Part shown: piece after piece, positions 1 through 9,530 of the stretch
Layout: every line of letters begins with the position of its first letter
Numbering within the stretch: the stretch's first letter is position 1
Source of the DNA: Ferruginibacter sp.
Lineage (GTDB): Bacteria > Bacteroidota > Bacteroidia > Chitinophagales > Chitinophagaceae
Reading direction: 5' to 3'
NCBI GenBank assembly: GCA_014379905.1
Contig: JACMKX010000142.1
Location: 1-64,000 of the forward strand
DNA length: 64,000 nt
Position numbers and translations under genes: made by a program
The notes under the pieces: generated by a model
What the model was told of the DNA's origin: nothing
Databases searched by the model: none
Seen by the model: the letters and a program-made list of their open reading frames with translations, nothing else

Positions 1-664
1 GATTTGGATTTATTCCATCATAAGTATTGCAACACACTTATTGCACTAACCAGGTAATAACTCTGATAAAATAGGGACTGTGAAAGTAATTCACAATTCG
101 TTAACAACAACGCGCTTTACACAACAAAATATAATAAAAAATTCTGCAATGTTTAAATTATTGATTAATAAATATTAATGCATTGTTAATTTTTGAACTG
201 TTAATAAATGCAGATTTTTCTAGAAGTTTTACTACAAGGAAACAGGATATCCCGGCAGAAATGCCGTATAAACCTGCATGATTTTGAGGGATATGTAGGG
301 TTGCGGTGTAAGTTTAAGCGGGTTTGGTTTTGTATTATTGTCATCCCTTTCGTTTTGCTTTCATTAACACCTGAAATTATGAAGCTACACGCTGGTAGGC
401 GAACCATAAAAGACGTAATATATTGATATGTTTTGTCACAGCCTTTAAGTTTATAGGGTTGTTTCTATTAACAGGTAAAACTTGTCACAAAAGTCCGGGG
501 TTTTCTTTGTGACATTTTTTAAGGAAAAAGTTTAAAGAACATCTTCACCATTCCGTGACCCAATGATTGGTAACCCGGTATACAGCAAGGAAACATTGCC
601 TGAGGGGTAATACTCCCGTGTAACAGGATCTATACTTTCCACGAAACTCTGTGGGAGTTCTATT
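1..664. other. AT-rich intergenic region without a convincing gene
   Basis: No open frame here has a credible start, composition or family resemblance; two overlapping frames of about 70 codons at roughly 200-426 on opposite strands look like chance. The only structures seen are three copies of TTGTCACA or its complement (433-440, 482-489, 506-513), two of which form the hairpin listed separately. The stretch 532-690 in the minus +1 frame reads as about 50 codons running out of the 3' end of the SNF2 gene, without a start of its own. The first 200 bases are strongly AT-rich and could hold a promoter for a gene left of the window. Confidence 0.5.
483..520. terminator. Hairpin, possible bidirectional terminator
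   Basis: The arms TGTCACAAA (483-491) and TTTGTGACA (506-514) form a perfect 9-bp stem around a 14-nt GC-containing loop. On the plus strand the stem is followed by six T; on the minus strand by AGTTTT. It lies about 150 bp beyond the stop of the minus-strand SNF2 gene, so it may end that transcript. Its alternative role is as a terminator for something left of the window. Confidence 0.4.
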
Positions 665-3600
665 TTAACTAAAAAGGTATTCCACATCAGCCCTGGTCAA
701 TGCTTTTACAAAACCATTATCATCAGTTATAAGTTCCCTGGCCAGTATTTTTTTACGCTCCTGCAGCTGGAGTATTTTGTCCTCAATGGTATCAATACAA
801 ATCATCCGGTAGGCAAAAATATTTTTGGTTTGGCCAATACGATGCGTTCTGTCAATGGCCTGTTGTTCTACGGCGGGGTTCCACCACGGATCTACGATGT
901 ATACATAATCTGCTGCTGTGAGATTTAACCCTACACCACCGGCTTTTAACGAAATAAGGAATACCCTGCACTCATCATTGTTCTGGAAATTCTGGATGGC
1001 TTTTTCCCGGTCGGTAGCAGAAGTGCTGCCGTCAAAATATTCAAAAGGTATATTCTGTTCCTTTAATTTTTCTCTTATTAAACCAAGCATACCTAAAAAC
1101 TGTGAGAATATAAGGGCTTTATGGTCGCCTATATTTTCTGAAATTTCCCGGGTCAATTCATCGAGTTTGATAGAATGGTTGGGAAATTTTTCTTCTTCAT
1201 TTAATATGGCAGGGCTGTCGCATATCTGGCGCAACTTCATCAAACCCTGTAAAATAGTAAGCTGGGAACGATCGATACCCTGGTTTTCGATGGTACCCAT
1301 AATTTTATCCCGGTAGCTATTGCGGTAAGCTTCGTAAATTTTGCGTTGCTCGGTTTCCATTTCGCAAAACAAAATTGTTTCTGTTTTTTCAGGCAGGTCT
1401 TTGGCCACCTGTTCTTTTGTGCGGCGAAGAATAAATGGATACAATAGTTTACGGAGATGATCCTTTTGTTCCTGCTCACCAAATTTATCGATAGGTGTGG
1501 CAAATTCATTTCTAAAAAATTCCATGCTCCCCAGTAAGCCCGGGTTGAGGAAATTCATTTGTGCATAGATATCAAACGTATTATTCTGTAAAGGAGTACC
1601 GCTCATGCAGATCCTGTTTTTTGCTGTAAGCAGCGATGCAGCTTTGGTAACTTTTGATGATGGATTTTTAATGGCCTGGCTTTCATCCAGCACCACGTAA
1701 TCAAATAGTATCTTTAAAAACAATTGTATATCACTGCGCAATGTTCCATAGGTAGTGATAACAATATTATGTGCCTGTAATTCTTCTGCGTTCCTGCTCC
1801 GGGTATTACCATGATGAATATGGTAGGTAAGGGAGGGGGTGAATTTTTTTACTTCATTCTGCCAGTTATAAATAAGGGTAGTGGGGCATACCACCAGGGC
1901 TTTTAACCCGTCATTGGTGCCTTTATAATAATTGAGCATGGTAAGTGCCTGAACAGTTTTACCAAGGCCCATATCATCAGCTAAAATTCCGCCCCAACCC
2001 ACGTCGTTCAAATAACTCAGCCACTGGTATCCTGCCAGCTGGTAAGGACGCAGTACTGCAGAAACTTCTGCCGGTGCAGGGATCTCCGGAATATTTTTAA
2101 ACTCTTTTAATCGTTCGTATTTTTCATCCAGGGCAAAACTCAATTCTTCTTCATTCCTGTTTTCGTACAACTCATCAATCACACTCATGTGGTATTTGCT
2201 CAGTCGTAACCTGTCGGACCGGCCATCTCCTACTTTAAAAAGCAGGGAATATTTTTTTAGCCATTCATCGGGTAAGATGCCCAGTGTGCCGTCACCCAGT
2301 TGTACAAATGATTGTTTGCCTGCCAATGCACGTTTTATATCTGCGATGCCTACCCGCTGATCGCCGAATTCAATTTCTACTTTAGCATCAAACCAGTCGA
2401 GCCCGCTGCTTACATGAATATGGGTAGTTGGCCTGGCAGTGTTGAAACGAAAATTGCGCAAGGCCTCAAAACCATACACGGGCACTTTCATATCCTTCAT
2501 CGCATCAACAAAAAGGAAGAACCAGTTATTGCGCAATACTTCCAGGCCTTTTAATGCAAGGCTGCCGGTATCTTTTTGTTCCACAAACATGGAGTGAAGT
2601 GTATTCACTTTATTAAGGAAGGCCTGTTCCGCTTCCTTGTTGCGCTGTATCACTAATATCTTATCGCCATCCGGCAGGGTAATGGTTTCCTTATCATTGA
2701 GTCTTGCCTCAAAACCATTGTACGAAAAAACAGGTTGCAGTAAAAGATAATCACCTTTTTCCTGCAGTAATAATTTTATTTCCGGCTGAACGTTTTTGAT
2801 TTCCTTCACCATGCTTTTATCAAACTCCACATGATATTCTCTGGTGAGCGGCAAAATTACTTTCTGCATTTTTTCTGCCCAGTTACTTTTACTCAGTTGT
2901 ATATTTCCTTCCTTAATAAATTTTTCTGCCTGCAATACATCTTCCGGTTTTTTCCAGAGATATAAAATTTCTTCATGCTTGAAAAGTAAACTGCTGTTGC
3001 ATTCATTTTCACTAAAGGGCAATAACTGGCCATTCAGTTTTACCATGCATACAATTTCAAAATTGTTGTTTTTAACCAACACTTTAAAAACAGGTGAAAT
3101 AAATTCATCACTCAATTCTGCGGGAACAAGGTTGGCGGTTTTAAAGGGTTTGCCAAATGGCAAAGTGAATACAAAAGGGCCGGATGCATTTTCCTCAAAT
3201 ATTTTTTTGAGTTTAGGATGCATGTATTCTGTTATCAGTGCCTTTGTTTCTTCCGGCAGATCTTCCCCGTCTGTATGAATGATATTTTCCCATATGCCGC
3301 TAAAGGGAGAGTTTCGGTTAAGGTATTTATTGATCTCCGAATCCTGCAACTTGCGCAACTGCTGGAACAATTGTTTATCTGGTTCATTAAATACCTCGGT
3401 ATTAACAAACCTTGCCAGGTCCAGCTTTTCTGTTTTACTGATATAATTCAATGACTGGTCATCGGTTTCCCCCTGCAAGGCATCTACAGAAAACCCCGGG
3501 TAGGTTTTAGCATTGAAATTAATGACCAGGCCCAGGCGATGGCTTTTTTCTTCCGTCAATATTACTTCTTCCTGCTGTACCGGAGGGGGCACAAATGCCG

Positions 3601-4417
3601 GAACAGGTTTGCTGGTAACCGCCTGGGTTACCCGTTTGATAGAGGTATCCAGTAATTTTAAAAATGGTTTTCCTTCTTTATAAATAAATTCAAACTTGCC
3701 ATCGAGGTCATCTTCCAGGCTATAGCCATATATCTGGAGCAGTTTGTTTTTTTCTTTATCGAGGTTACGGATGCTATCAAAATAATTGGGTCCGTATGCG
3801 TTCAGTAATTGTAAAAACAACAACACTTTGTGTTCGCACAGCGGGTGTTGCGATTCGCTGCAACTGCAGGATGTATCAAAATTTCTTTCATCATTCTTTT
3901 GTACCACCAGCGGATATACTTCTCCGTTATGTTGCAACTCCGCTTCCACTCTTTCATCTGCAGCTTTTATAATATTTGCTTTTGAACTACGCAGCATGGT
4001 TTCTGCTTCCTGGTAAATGGAGGGAGAGGATAGCATACGCATCATTTTAAGATCTATATGCTTCATCTTGGCCACCGTATGCCGTTGGTTATACTGGATG
4101 GCGCTGCTGGACAATAAATTTTTATCTACCATATCCTGCAAACGCAGCAGGGCTGCAGCTTCGTGGCGACATATCTCTCCCAGGTTATAAGGGCAGCTAC
4201 ACCTCAATTCCATGAGTTTTTCATCGGCATACTTTTGAATGTACACTTTATAAAAAGTACTGTACACATCATCTTTAACCCGAAACACAATGCTGCTCAT
4301 GAGTTCATCATGTTCTACCATTTCCACAAATCCCTGTGAATGGATTTTTTTGCCCCGACGAATTACTTCATCGGTTCCGTTGTTGTAAATATGTTTGATC
4401 AGGTGCGGCAGTGCCAA
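665..4417 (-). CDS. SNF2-family DNA-dependent ATPase/helicase with two SWIM zinc fingers
   Basis: A 1250-residue SWI2/SNF2 ATP-driven DNA translocase, probably acting in the cytoplasm on protein-DNA complexes. The N-terminus has a SWIM finger (C73, C75, C83, H85) and a second SWIM-like CxCx7CxH at C184, C186, C194, H196. A poorly conserved middle leads to the C-terminal ATPase core (about 760-1250): Walker A ADDMGLGKT, a DESQ box in place of DEAH, SGTPLQN (motif III), and motif V/VI regions with GVGLNLT and QAIDRTHRIGQ. The start is TTG; an in-frame stop lies five codons upstream and no ATG fits better. A Bacteroidota-type -7 box lies about 85 bp upstream. It is transcribed alone. The exact substrate is unknown. 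Confidence 0.9.
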   Translation of the reverse strand: MALPHLIKHIYNNGTDEVIRRGKKIHSQGFVEMVEHDELMSSIVFRVKDDVYSTFYKVYIQKYADEKLMELRCSCPYNLGEICRHEAAALLRLQDMVDKNLLSSSAIQYNQRHTVAKMKHIDLKMMRMLSSPSIYQEAETMLRSSKANIIKAADERVEAELQHNGEVYPLVVQKNDERNFDTSCSCSESQHPLCEHKVLLFLQLLNAYGPNYFDSIRNLDKEKNKLLQIYGYSLEDDLDGKFEFIYKEGKPFLKLLDTSIKRVTQAVTSKPVPAFVPPPVQQEEVILTEEKSHRLGLVINFNAKTYPGFSVDALQGETDDQSLNYISKTEKLDLARFVNTEVFNEPDKQLFQQLRKLQDSEINKYLNRNSPFSGIWENIIHTDGEDLPEETKALITEYMHPKLKKIFEENASGPFVFTLPFGKPFKTANLVPAELSDEFISPVFKVLVKNNNFEIVCMVKLNGQLLPFSENECNSSLLFKHEEILYLWKKPEDVLQAEKFIKEGNIQLSKSNWAEKMQKVILPLTREYHVEFDKSMVKEIKNVQPEIKLLLQEKGDYLLLQPVFSYNGFEARLNDKETITLPDGDKILVIQRNKEAEQAFLNKVNTLHSMFVEQKDTGSLALKGLEVLRNNWFFLFVDAMKDMKVPVYGFEALRNFRFNTARPTTHIHVSSGLDWFDAKVEIEFGDQRVGIADIKRALAGKQSFVQLGDGTLGILPDEWLKKYSLLFKVGDGRSDRLRLSKYHMSVIDELYENRNEEELSFALDEKYERLKEFKNIPEIPAPAEVSAVLRPYQLAGYQWLSYLNDVGWGGILADDMGLGKTVQALTMLNYYKGTNDGLKALVVCPTTLIYNWQNEVKKFTPSLTYHIHHGNTRSRNAEELQAHNIVITTYGTLRSDIQLFLKILFDYVVLDESQAIKNPSSKVTKAASLLTAKNRICMSGTPLQNNTFDIYAQMNFLNPGLLGSMEFFRNEFATPIDKFGEQEQKDHLRKLLYPFILRRTKEQVAKDLPEKTETILFCEMETEQRKIYEAYRNSYRDKIMGTIENQGIDRSQLTILQGLMKLRQICDSPAILNEEEKFPNHSIKLDELTREISENIGDHKALIFSQFLGMLGLIREKLKEQNIPFEYFDGSTSATDREKAIQNFQNNDECRVFLISLKAGGVGLNLTAADYVYIVDPWWNPAVEQQAIDRTHRIGQTKNIFAYRMICIDTIEDKILQLQERKKILARELITDDNGFVKALTRADVEYLFS

Positions 4418-4499
4418 ATTGCAATAGTTTTAATTGAAAGATCCTTGCACCCATCCCGGCCAAAATGCTGGTAATAGCCATTGCGAAAAGGGCAATTTG

Positions 4500-4507
4500 C
4501 AAAAGTA
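4500..4507 (-). promoter_or_regulatory. -7 promoter box upstream of the SNF2 gene
   Basis: On the minus strand this reads TACTTTTG, an exact match to the Bacteroidota TAnnTTTG -7 element, followed by CA. No clear TTTG -33 box lies at the usual 19-21 nt distance. It would give a leader of roughly 75 nt for the SNF2 gene. Confidence 0.45.
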
Positions 4508-4663
4508 ACGGAAAATAAATGAGCTGTGGTGCCTATTTGAAAAGTTTGTGGAGAAAATGCTGTTAAATGTATTAGAAGACGGGTGCTGGATACTGGCTGT
4601 TCAGATTGTCAGATCATTAGTATCTTGAAGAATTTAAATTAGATGACCAGTGACCAGTATCTC

Positions 4664-5401
4664 CTACATGTGTTTTACCAGCTTTCCATCCCTGTACATG
4701 GGCAATACCGGCGAACCATCAGCGGTTAAGCAGAAGCGGATATCTTTTTCTAACCCAAAATTGGTAAGACGATGATAATGCGAGGCATCGTGCGCTTTCA
4801 TAAATTCATACAGATCGGGCTTTGCACAATTGTATAGGGTAAGGGCTATTTGAGAGGAGTCGCAGTTAAGAGAAAAATCATTTTTAATAGTATTGATAAC
4901 CGCGCCGGCAAACAAGGTATCTTCAATATTTATTTTATCCTTCCAGGCGGCGCAGGCCAGCACCACATTTTTTTGTTGCTGCAACAGGTAATTTGTTACG
5001 GCCGACAGGTTAGGAAAAGACCCGGTAATTACTTCAGGGGCTCCTTTATCCAAAGCCATGTGCAGCAATTTTGTTCCGTTGGTAGTAGTTAACACCAGCG
5101 TTTTACCTGTTATAAATTCTGCCGGGTATTCAAAGGGTGAATTACCATACTGCAATCCTTCGGCTACCTGCCCGTCTCTCTCACCTGCTGTAATGGCTTC
5201 AATCTGCTTACCGATACGAATACAGTCTGCTACACTATCCACCGGTACAATAGCTTTTGCCCCATTGTACAATGCGGTGGCAATAGTGCTTGTGGCCCTT
5301 AGTACATCGATAATAACAACGATGCTGTTGCTTAAATCAAATAATTGTAACAGTGCCGGAGATAAACAGGTGTGGAGCGTTGGTTGGGTATTTTTAATCA
5401 T
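4664..5401 (-). CDS. comB: 2-phosphosulfolactate phosphatase family protein (ComB-like)
   Basis: A 245-residue protein of the ComB family, Mg-dependent phosphatases that release phosphate from 2-phosphosulfolactate in coenzyme M synthesis in archaea; many bacteria without coenzyme M carry it and there its substrate is not established. Family signatures visible are IDVLRATSTI (31-40), the GERDG...YGNSP segment (about 93-109), TTTNGTKLL (about 124-132) and a CAAWKDKINIEDTLFAGA block (about 150-167). The start codon overlaps the end of the upstream SRPBCC gene by 8 bp, so the two are probably translated from one message. Family assignment is firm; the biological role here is open. Confidence 0.85.
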   Translation of the reverse strand: MIKNTQPTLHTCLSPALLQLFDLSNSIVVIIDVLRATSTIATALYNGAKAIVPVDSVADCIRIGKQIEAITAGERDGQVAEGLQYGNSPFEYPAEFITGKTLVLTTTNGTKLLHMALDKGAPEVITGSFPNLSAVTNYLLQQQKNVVLACAAWKDKINIEDTLFAGAVINTIKNDFSLNCDSSQIALTLYNCAKPDLYEFMKAHDASHYHRLTNFGLEKDIRFCLTADGSPVLPMYRDGKLVKHM

Positions 5402-5876
5402 TACTTTTTAATATTTTTTTCCAATACCCGCTTTCTGCATACTGTTTAATAATCCGATTGCGCTGAGTGAGGAATGTTTTTATATAGTTCTTAAGAAAAA
5501 GCATATTTACCATTTTTCCAAGGATACCATAAGGTGCCTCCAGGCTTACCTTATCTGTCATTAAAATACCCTTTTCATTCGGCCTAAAAAAATGTTCGTG
5601 GTAAAAGCTTTTGAAGTCGCCTTTTATCATCTCGTCCCTGAAATAATGCCAAGGTTCCATGGCGGTGATCTTTGTTTGAAAATACCTCGTTTTAAATAAA
5701 TGCCGGGCCTGCCAGGTTACTGTTTCATCTTTATTAATTAACCCGTTTACAATGCCTGCAATAGCAATTTCATTGGTTCGGGCTGTTGAAATCATGTGCA
5801 GGTCGATACTACGGCTGAGATCAAAAATAATTTCGATCGGGGCGTTTATCTGTGTGCTGGTTTCAATGAGAGCCAT
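5394..5876 (-). CDS. SRPBCC/START-like ligand-binding protein
   Basis: A 160-residue protein with the helix-grip pattern of the SRPBCC (polyketide cyclase/dehydrase, START) superfamily. It opens with ALIETSTQINAPIEIIFDLS, the usual first strand and helix, and ends with a long amphipathic C-terminal helix that closes the hydrophobic pocket. The superfamily binds lipids or other hydrophobic ligands; nothing in the sequence gives the ligand. It is the first gene of a pair with comB, whose start overlaps its stop by 8 bp. No signal peptide is seen, so it is likely cytoplasmic. Confidence 0.75.
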   Translation of the reverse strand: MALIETSTQINAPIEIIFDLSRSIDLHMISTARTNEIAIAGIVNGLINKDETVTWQARHLFKTRYFQTKITAMEPWHYFRDEMIKGDFKSFYHEHFFRPNEKGILMTDKVSLEAPYGILGKMVNMLFLKNYIKTFLTQRNRIIKQYAESGYWKKILKSND

Positions 5877-5900
5877 TGGAATGAATAATTTAACAGTGGA

Positions 5901-5966
5901 TAATTGATAATGTTCCTACATAGAAAGTCCTTCCTGATTCTGGCGGCAATTATCCATTATCAATTA
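5901..5966. repeat. Interrupted inverted repeat between gcvT and the SRPBCC gene
   Basis: TAATTGATAATG (5901-5912) and CATTATCAATTA (5955-5966) are perfect 12-bp complements separated by 42 bp. The arms are pure AT-rich repeat sequence of the sort that recurs in Bacteroidota intergenic regions. The loop is too long and there is no T-run, so it is not a classical terminator. Possibly a remnant of a short dispersed repeat. Confidence 0.35.
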
Positions 5967-5978
5967 AACAATTTTCCA

Positions 5979-7082
5979 TTAAACAAACGGCATTTTTACC
6001 ACTTCTGCTTTTAATAATGAATTGCGCACGGAAATAAAGATAGAAGTACCGATAGCACTATGATAAGTATCCACATACCCTATACCAATGGCTTTACCAA
6101 GGCTGGGTGATTGTGTGCCAGAGGTTACCCTGCCAATCACTTCTCCTTCAAAGGTTTTAATTTCATAATCGTGGCGGGCAATACCCTTTTCCTTCATTTC
6201 AAAACCAACCAGTTTTTTTGATGGACCTTCTTCTTTTTGTTTTGCAAAAATATCACTTGAAGTAAACTCTTTGGTGAATTTGGTGATCCAGCCTAGGCCT
6301 GCTTCGAGGGGCGATGTGGTATCGTCTATATCATTTCCATATAAACAAAAGCCCATTTCCAGTCTTAAAGTATCTCTTGCCCCCAGGCCAATTGGTTTAA
6401 TATTTTGTGGAGCGCCTGCAGTAAAAATGGCCTCCCATATTTTATCGGCTGCAGCATCTTTATCTTCTCCGGCGGATTCTGTGGAAAAATAAATTTCCAC
6501 ACCACCAGCACCGGTATAACCAGTTGCACTGATTATAACGTTGTCAACTCCAGCAAATTTCCCTTTTGTAAACGTATAATATTTCAGGTTCAGCACATCC
6601 ATCTCTGTCAATCCCTGTATGATCTTTGTTGCGTTTGGACCTTGTACCGCCAGCAACCCGGTTTTATCAGAAATGTTGTGCATTTCTACATTGTTGATAT
6701 TACGGTTGCTTATCCATTTCCAGTCTTTCTCAATATTTCCGGCATTTACAACCAGCATGTAAACATTGTTTTCTTCGATGCAATACACCAACAGGTCATC
6801 TACTATTCCGCCATTTTCATTTGGCAGGCAACTGTACTGGGCTTTTCCGTTGGTTAATTTAGCAGCATCGTTGCTGGTAAGGCGTTGAATAAGTTCCAGT
6901 GCACCAGGCCCTTTTAGCATAAACTCCCCCATATGACTTACATCAAACACACCAACATTATTGCGAACTGCAGCATGTTCATCGTTAATACCCGAATAAG
7001 AAATGGGCATATTATAGCCGGCAAAGTCAGCCATCTTAGCGCCGAGAGCAATGTGTTTTTCTGTAAAAGGAGTATTTTTCAT
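5979..7082 (-). CDS. gcvT: Aminomethyltransferase, T protein of the glycine cleavage system
   Basis: A 367-residue T protein that takes the aminomethyl group from lipoylated GcvH and passes it to tetrahydrofolate, releasing ammonia and giving methylene-THF. Visible family motifs are the N-terminal [21 protein letters not shown] (about 50), the folate-binding [12 protein letters not shown] (about 192-203), [16 protein letters not shown] (about 241-256) and the C-terminal [12 protein letters not shown]. Length matches the family. The P and H protein genes are not adjacent, as is common in this phylum. A -7 box TATATTTG lies 17 nt upstream of the ATG, implying a very short leader. Confidence 0.96.
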   Translation of the reverse strand: MKNTPFTEKHIALGAKMADFAGYNMPISYSGINDEHAAVRNNVGVFDVSHMGEFMLKGPGALELIQRLTSNDAAKLTNGKAQYSCLPNENGGIVDDLLVYCIEENNVYMLVVNAGNIEKDWKWISNRNINNVEMHNISDKTGLLAVQGPNATKIIQGLTEMDVLNLKYYTFTKGKFAGVDNVIISATGYTGAGGVEIYFSTESAGEDKDAAADKIWEAIFTAGAPQNIKPIGLGARDTLRLEMGFCLYGNDIDDTTSPLEAGLGWITKFTKEFTSSDIFAKQKEEGPSKKLVGFEMKEKGIARHDYEIKTFEGEVIGRVTSGTQSPSLGKAIGIGYVDTYHSAIGTSIFISVRNSLLKAEVVKMPFV

Positions 7083-7098
7083 AATGAAATTTAGGTTG

Positions 7099-7106
7099 CA
7101 AATATA
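7099..7106 (-). promoter_or_regulatory. -7 promoter box of gcvT
   Basis: The minus strand reads TATATTTG followed by CA, an exact TAnnTTTG match. The predicted start of transcription lies only about 10-12 nt before the gcvT ATG. No good -33 TTTG is seen. Confidence 0.5.
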
Positions 7107-7110
7107 ACCG

Positions 7111-7203
7111 GGATTAATGGATTTTTGTCCTGGATTAATGGATTATTGGATTGTTAGATTATTAAGTATTATAGAAATTGGCGCCTTAGTGTCTCTGCGG
7201 GGC
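7111..7203. repeat. Short direct repeats GGATTAATGGATT and a repeat remnant
   Basis: GGATTAATGGATT occurs at 7111-7123 and again at 7132-7144, followed by further GGATT units. About 40 bp on, the CTTAGTGTCTCTGCGG tract (7184-7199) looks like the short dispersed intergenic repeats I recall from Bacteroidota. No gene is present in this gap. Confidence 0.3.
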
Positions 7204-7211
7204 AGCAAACA

Positions 7212-7235
7212 AAAAGTCCCGCCAAAAGGCAGGAC
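7212..7235 (-). terminator. Rho-independent terminator of the padR-pspC operon
   Basis: On the minus strand the arms GTCCTGCC and GGCGGGAC pair over 8 bp with one G-U wobble around a TTTT loop, then TTTTTG follows. It lies about 45 bp past the pspC stop. Confidence 0.7.
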
Positions 7236-7278
7236 CGTTGTTGCTTCAACTTCAACTCAACTATTGAAACATTTTTAG

Positions 7279-9489
7279 TTATTTCATTAATGCCATAATT
7301 AATGGATTATAGGTTGGCATTAAAAAATCATTATTATTTTTTGATGCGGCTGCATTGCTTTTCTTTTCATCTACTTTTTTCAATTCTTCTTCAATTTTAT
7401 CCTTTGCCTTTTGCAAGGAGTCTTTCACTTTTTGCACTTCCGTTTCCCTGTTTACTTTTATAGAATCAACTGCTTTTTCGTGGCGTTCTTTTTCATACCG
7501 GTAGTCTGCATCGTCTTCAATCTGTACACCGTTTTCATTGATGCGAATTCTGTTATTGCCATCTTTGATATCGATACCTCTTTCTCTTCTCCTGTTATCT
7601 CTTTTCCACTCATCTGCTGGTTCGTTATCAAGCACATCATATAAACCGTCTTCTTTCATTATGTAGGTGGTGCCCCGGCCCCAGCCATGTTCAACGTCAT
7701 CCATTTCTATTCTCCAGTCTTCGCCCCAGGGGCCGTCCATTTGTATTTCGTTGCCCCAGCCAATGCTTTCATCTACCCTTATTTGTTTTCCTACCGGTAC
7801 GTGTACAGTAATGATCACCCGTTGGTTGCGGAACTTGTCTGTTTTGTTGATGGCTATTCCCCTGTCGATGATCAGTGATGAATCCAGTTGTCGTGCTGTA
7901 AAGTCGATTTTTGAGGCTAAAACGTTAGCTTCATTTTTATTGTAACCGTTGCTAAGCCTAAGCATGGTAACGTAGAAACTATCGCCTGTAGTTTTTACAA
8001 TTTCTACCCTTGTATTTCTTACAAATGCAGTGTCTTCTGTTAATGCATCGAAAGGTCTTAATTGTAACCATTGCCTGCGATAATATTTTTTCTCAGGAGT
8101 TAATGTTGTTATCTCCAGTTTGTTGATACCGGGATTGCTTAGTACAACCTTTTCTTCTGTAATATTATTAATACTCCTGAAATCTCTTACCACAGAACTT
8201 ATTAAAGCGATGAAACAAACAAGACCTAGTATCCACATGGCGGCAAAACTGCTGCGTAACCATTTACGGTTGGATTTAATTTTTGCGATCCTGCGAATGA
8301 TCCAGGTAATGATACCTATAATAGGAATAGCTATAAAAAATATTAAAGTACCCCAGGCAAAAGTATTCTGCCAGCCACTGTGCAATAAAAAGTCTTTTGC
8401 AGGAAACAGTCCTATTGATACCACACCAAAACTAAAGAGGGCAATAATGAGCGATATTAAAACAGTTCCTATAATGAAGTAGGCAAATATTTTAAACAAC
8501 AGTGCGATTATATCTCCGAAAGAAGTCCTGCTTCTTTTGGCAATATGTCCAATGTCAGATCCCAAAGCCTGGCCTTTTTCCTGCGCCATTGCAGTTGCTT
8601 CTTTACCAAATTTTTCTGCACGTTGTTGCATGCCTTTCATTTCTTCCATCACAGAATTTTTAATTGAGTTCATATCTACTTTTTCTCCCTTCATTTCCAG
8701 TTTTTCAGTAGTGGTATTTGCTTCAGGAATTACCAGCCAGAGAATGATGTAAATGATTAAAGCGCCCGGGCTGAAAGTGAATCCTAAGGGAAAATCGCCC
8801 CAATGTCCCCAGCGGGAAACAAAACTTAAGAAAGGCAGCAGGAACAATACTCTTGGGATCCAGGAGTTGATGCCGAAATAATTTCCTATACCGCTACAAA
8901 CACCGGCAACAATTTTATCATCAATATCCCTGTAGAATTTTTTTTTCATCCCGCCTATTTCTGCAGATGCTGTGCTGGGTACCGCTACCCACAGGATGAG
9001 GTAAGGCAGTAATCCAAAACCAAAGGAAAAGAACAGGATGGCGAAAATAATACGCACCACTACTACATCTATTCCAAAGTAGTTGGCCAAACCGCTACAA
9101 ACACCACCGATAACTTTTTCGTTTTCGTTGCGGTATAAACGTTTACGACCAGACTGGAAAGGAATGGACGAACCTGCGGGCTCATTTTGCTTTTGAGAGC
9201 TGCCGGCATTAGATGAAGTTTCTTCTGCAGCTTCGAAATCCTCAGGTCTTCCCATACTTTTAATGATAGCATTTACGTCATCGTCTGTAATACAGGTAGA
9301 CCCTGACTTTAAGCGATCCTGGAATAATTCACCGATACGGCTTTCTATATCGTTAATAATTTCTTCTTTACCCTCTTCATTGGCGAAGTGCCTGTTGAGG
9401 CTCTCGGTATATTGCTTTAAAAGTTCAAAAGCACTAACTTCTATTGGAACTACCTGCCCCTGGAAGTTTATGTTTATTACTTGTTTCAT
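7279..9489 (-). CDS. pspC: Double PspC-domain inner-membrane stress protein
   Basis: A 736-residue membrane protein. Residues 1-85 are a soluble domain with a conserved RPEDFE ending, common at the N-terminus of Bacteroidota PspC proteins. Two PspC domains follow (about 116-175 and 184-255), each with the K-x-YR...(I/V)GGVCSGLANYFGI pattern and a hydrophobic pair of segments. Further membrane helices lie at about 330-440, then a long soluble part and a Lys/Glu-rich coiled coil near 660-705. PspC in enterobacteria senses and limits membrane damage; here the sensor role is inference. It follows padR in the same direction, 117 bp apart, so is probably under PadR control. Confidence 0.88.
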   Translation of the reverse strand: MKQVININFQGQVVPIEVSAFELLKQYTESLNRHFANEEGKEEIINDIESRIGELFQDRLKSGSTCITDDDVNAIIKSMGRPEDFEAAEETSSNAGSSQKQNEPAGSSIPFQSGRKRLYRNENEKVIGGVCSGLANYFGIDVVVVRIIFAILFFSFGFGLLPYLILWVAVPSTASAEIGGMKKKFYRDIDDKIVAGVCSGIGNYFGINSWIPRVLFLLPFLSFVSRWGHWGDFPLGFTFSPGALIIYIILWLVIPEANTTTEKLEMKGEKVDMNSIKNSVMEEMKGMQQRAEKFGKEATAMAQEKGQALGSDIGHIAKRSRTSFGDIIALLFKIFAYFIIGTVLISLIIALFSFGVVSIGLFPAKDFLLHSGWQNTFAWGTLIFFIAIPIIGIITWIIRRIAKIKSNRKWLRSSFAAMWILGLVCFIALISSVVRDFRSINNITEEKVVLSNPGINKLEITTLTPEKKYYRRQWLQLRPFDALTEDTAFVRNTRVEIVKTTGDSFYVTMLRLSNGYNKNEANVLASKIDFTARQLDSSLIIDRGIAINKTDKFRNQRVIITVHVPVGKQIRVDESIGWGNEIQMDGPWGEDWRIEMDDVEHGWGRGTTYIMKEDGLYDVLDNEPADEWKRDNRRRERGIDIKDGNNRIRINENGVQIEDDADYRYEKERHEKAVDSIKVNRETEVQKVKDSLQKAKDKIEEELKKVDEKKSNAAASKNNNDFLMPTYNPLIMALMK

Positions 9490-9530
9490 GAGTTCATTTT
9501 TTTGTCTTGATCAATTCTCTTCAGAACTGA

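Noticed and set aside
201-426. Two overlapping frames of about 70 codons on opposite strands
   Set aside because: No family resemblance, atypical composition for coding sequence, no plausible promoter or partner.
532-690. Minus-strand frame reading ELPQSFVES...YYPSGNVSLLYTG after the SNF2 gene
   Set aside because: It looks protein-like and has a YPSGN motif, but it has no start of its own and runs out of the SNF2 coding region in another frame. Perhaps the end of a decayed gene; not enough to call.
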